A stretch of DNA of 6,794 nucleotides from Croceicoccus sp. (GTDB lineage Bacteria > Pseudomonadota > Alphaproteobacteria > Sphingomonadales > Sphingomonadaceae), in NCBI GenBank assembly GCA_029936705.1, contig JAPYSD010000197.1, forward strand, positions 1 through 6,794. The letters run 5' to 3'. The notes below the pieces were generated by a model. That model was not told where the DNA came from. It searched no databases and saw only the letters and a list, made by a program, of their open reading frames with translations. Of the stretch, positions 5,457 through 6,794 are shown piece by piece. Both the position numbers and the translations under genes were made by a program. Position 1 is the first letter of the stretch. Every line of letters starts with the position of its first letter.

Positions 5457-6073
5457 TTATCCTGATCACTGATGCCAATGCAGCGGTCCAAAGCTTTATC
5501 CAAGAGGGCGAATGCAGCTGCATCGATGAAGCCGAAGTCATCGACCACGGCGAAAGTCGCTACGAAATCAGGGTAACCGTCAGTTCTGCGCCGCGAGATG
5601 CCATGGAGCTCCTGATCGTTTCAGAACCGGAATATCGGCAGGATATCACTACCAGCACATCGACCAACGACAACGCTCCGACGGATTCCTATGTCCGCCT
5701 TGCCGGGACCGTGCAGGATCATACGAGAGATGATCTTAAGGGGATCGTGATCGAACCCGACGGCAATCTGGACCCCGAGGATGCCGAATATCCGGTCTTC
5801 AATCTCGCTGTCGCAGGATCCCTCGACACGCCGGAATACTCCGACGACGAAGCGGATGGGTATCTATACGGCAGCTTCTACATCTCGCCCAAGGGTGACA
5901 GCTGGGCCTTCGATCAAAGCACCCAGCACCTGCTGCGCGATCTCGATGCTTCGGTCCCCGAAATGATCAGGCATCCCATCAAAATCCTGCAGAAGATGCG
6001 TGAGCTGGGACGGACAGGCCCAATCGCCAATGACGAGACGTCGCTGCTGGTCCGCGAGGCCTTCGCAGCCTGA
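5453..6073 (+). CDS. strongly acidic hypothetical protein, 206 aa
   Basis: I do not recognise this protein. AAGGA (5441-5445) seven bases before the ATG and the ATGA overlap both support the start at 5453; the open frame to the left is inside the previous gene. About 40 Asp/Glu against 15 Lys/Arg make it strongly acidic. Residues 1-60 look alpha/beta (MIILITDANAAVQSFI, RYEIRVTVSSAP, MELLIVSE). A Ser/Thr/Asn/Asp stretch follows (about 66-80), then strands and acidic loops to about 150 (PEDAEYPVFNLAVAG, DGYLYGSFYISPKGDSWAF). The last 50 residues are helical and less acidic (LLRDLDAS, HPIKILQKMRELGR). It ends the coupled block; the next gene starts 64 bases later with its own strong ribosome binding site. 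A long opposite-strand frame over its end is a shadow. Confidence 0.85.
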   Translation: MIILITDANAAVQSFIQEGECSCIDEAEVIDHGESRYEIRVTVSSAPRDAMELLIVSEPEYRQDITTSTSTNDNAPTDSYVRLAGTVQDHTRDDLKGIVIEPDGNLDPEDAEYPVFNLAVAGSLDTPEYSDDEADGYLYGSFYISPKGDSWAFDQSTQHLLRDLDASVPEMIRHPIKILQKMRELGRTGPIANDETSLLVREAFAA

Positions 6074-6136
6074 ACGGCCGCGACGCCCCACAACTTCCAA
6101 AAGATTTGCAACCACACACAGGACAAGGAGCCTGCG

Positions 6137-6794
6137 ATGAAGGCCGCCATCACCAGGACCGCTCGCGTCGGTCAATCGATCTACTCGCTCGATACCAAGG
6201 GAACCCTCTGGGGCGCCCATTACGACTTCAGAGCCGGACCGGAGAAATTCGGCTTTTCTGCCTCGGACTTCGACGCGTATGTCGCCAAGCTGCGGCATCA
6301 TAACGAACAGAAGCGCAAGCTCCGCCGTCAGCCTGCCGCATCTGTCCGGCATTCGATGTGGGGCGCCGTTCAAGGAGCCACCAAATATGGCGAGGGCGTC
6401 CACTCGGTGAGCACCGCGGGTCACGGCGGCTTTATCCTCTCCGATGAGCGCAATGATGCAGTCCACCCTGCATGGCGCGCTCGTAATGGCCAGTACGAGG
6501 AAGACAGCCACTGGTCAGTGGTCGCCTTTACCTTCCCGTGCATGTTCACGGACTGGGAGATCGAACTCGCCTATGCCGCGCTGCGCAACTGGTACCCGGA
6601 TGAGTTCACGGCAGTCACCGGCGAGACCCTCACCGAGGATGACAGCCGCACTTTGCGTGAGCGCGCGGCCACTGAACGAAACAAGGACAAATGGGTCGTC
6701 GTCTCGGCCGTCAATGATAACGGGATGGTCCGCTGCATCGCCAAGCTTGGCGGCGATCGATCCAGCCGCAACGAGCGCGTCTATCTCTGTCTCT
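6137..6794 (+). CDS. DUF7007-type protein, 5' part (runs off the window)
   Basis: The frame stays open from 6137 to the window edge: 219 codons without a stop. AAGGAG (6125-6130) lies six bases before the ATG. Residues 1-50 contain a short segment (LWGAHYDFRAGPEKFGF) and a helix, followed by a basic stretch (QKRKLRRQ, 58-65). Residues 73-157 carry the pattern I associate with DUF7007: S-x-WG, a GEGVHSVST strand (85-93), HGGF (96-99), L-S-x-ER-N (101-106), V-HP (109-111), YEEDSHW (120-126), FPCMF (133-137), AYAALRNWYPDEF (145-157). A downstream WVVVSA and GMVRCIAKLGG segment also fits that family. Function is unknown; the family is, as I recall, common on alphaproteobacterial plasmids and integrative elements. 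It is probably cytoplasmic. The C-terminus is missing, so additional domains are possible. The family call is from memory of the pattern. Confidence 0.8.
   Translation, partial: MKAAITRTARVGQSIYSLDTKGTLWGAHYDFRAGPEKFGFSASDFDAYVAKLRHHNEQKRKLRRQPAASVRHSMWGAVQGATKYGEGVHSVSTAGHGGFILSDERNDAVHPAWRARNGQYEEDSHWSVVAFTFPCMFTDWEIELAYAALRNWYPDEFTAVTGETLTEDDSRTLRERAATERNKDKWVVVSAVNDNGMVRCIAKLGGDRSSRNERVYLCL

Noticed and set aside
5864..6511. 215-codon open frame on the - strand
   Set aside because: It overlaps the end of the 206-aa gene and the recognisable DUF7007 segment on the + strand, so it cannot be the coding strand here.
1..6794. CRISPR array, tRNA, insertion sequence or attachment site
   Set aside because: I saw no regularly spaced repeats, cloverleaf-like sequence, transposase motifs or long terminal repeats on either strand.

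Overview
The window looks like accessory DNA from a GC-rich alphaproteobacterium, most likely a sphingomonad (Sphingobium, Novosphingobium or Sphingomonas type). It probably lies on a plasmid or integrated conjugative element. The reasons are the codon use (C or G strongly favoured in the third position), dense head-to-tail small hypothetical genes all on the + strand, and a DUF7007-type protein at the right edge, a family I associate with such elements. There are no rRNA or tRNA genes, no transposase or integrase, no CRISPR array, and no replication or partition gene. Host and replicon type are inferences.

Left block (1-803): two small exported proteins overlap by one base (TAATG). They look like diverged tandem paralogues, each with a signal peptide and two similarly placed cysteines, in a pattern loosely like Rap1a/Tai-type periplasmic immunity proteins. 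Second block (804-2045): a leader with an inverted repeat that covers the ribosome binding site, then three small cytoplasmic proteins of unknown function (159, 76 and 120 aa), closed by a clear intrinsic terminator at 2016-2044. The leaders of the first two blocks share an 11-base identical element.

Third block (2068-3636): an unrecognised 254-aa protein, then, in the same frame after one stop codon and a TTG start, a 262-aa SAM-dependent methyltransferase with FFTP, DLCAGTG and NPPF motifs. This is the only enzyme whose chemistry can be read from the sequence. Fourth block (3731-6073): four unrecognised genes joined by three consecutive ATGA stop/start overlaps. The first product is helical and alanine-rich; the other three are strongly acidic. 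This is the best candidate for an undescribed multi-protein unit. Right edge (6137-6794): the first 219 codons of a DUF7007-type protein that runs off the window.

No stretch longer than 300 bases lacks a gene; the longest gap is 94 bases (3637-3730), where I see no convincing promoter or terminator. How the genes cooperate can be inferred only from their arrangement: transcription units bounded at 2045 and possibly near 3700 and 6100, with an orphan methyltransferase in the middle.
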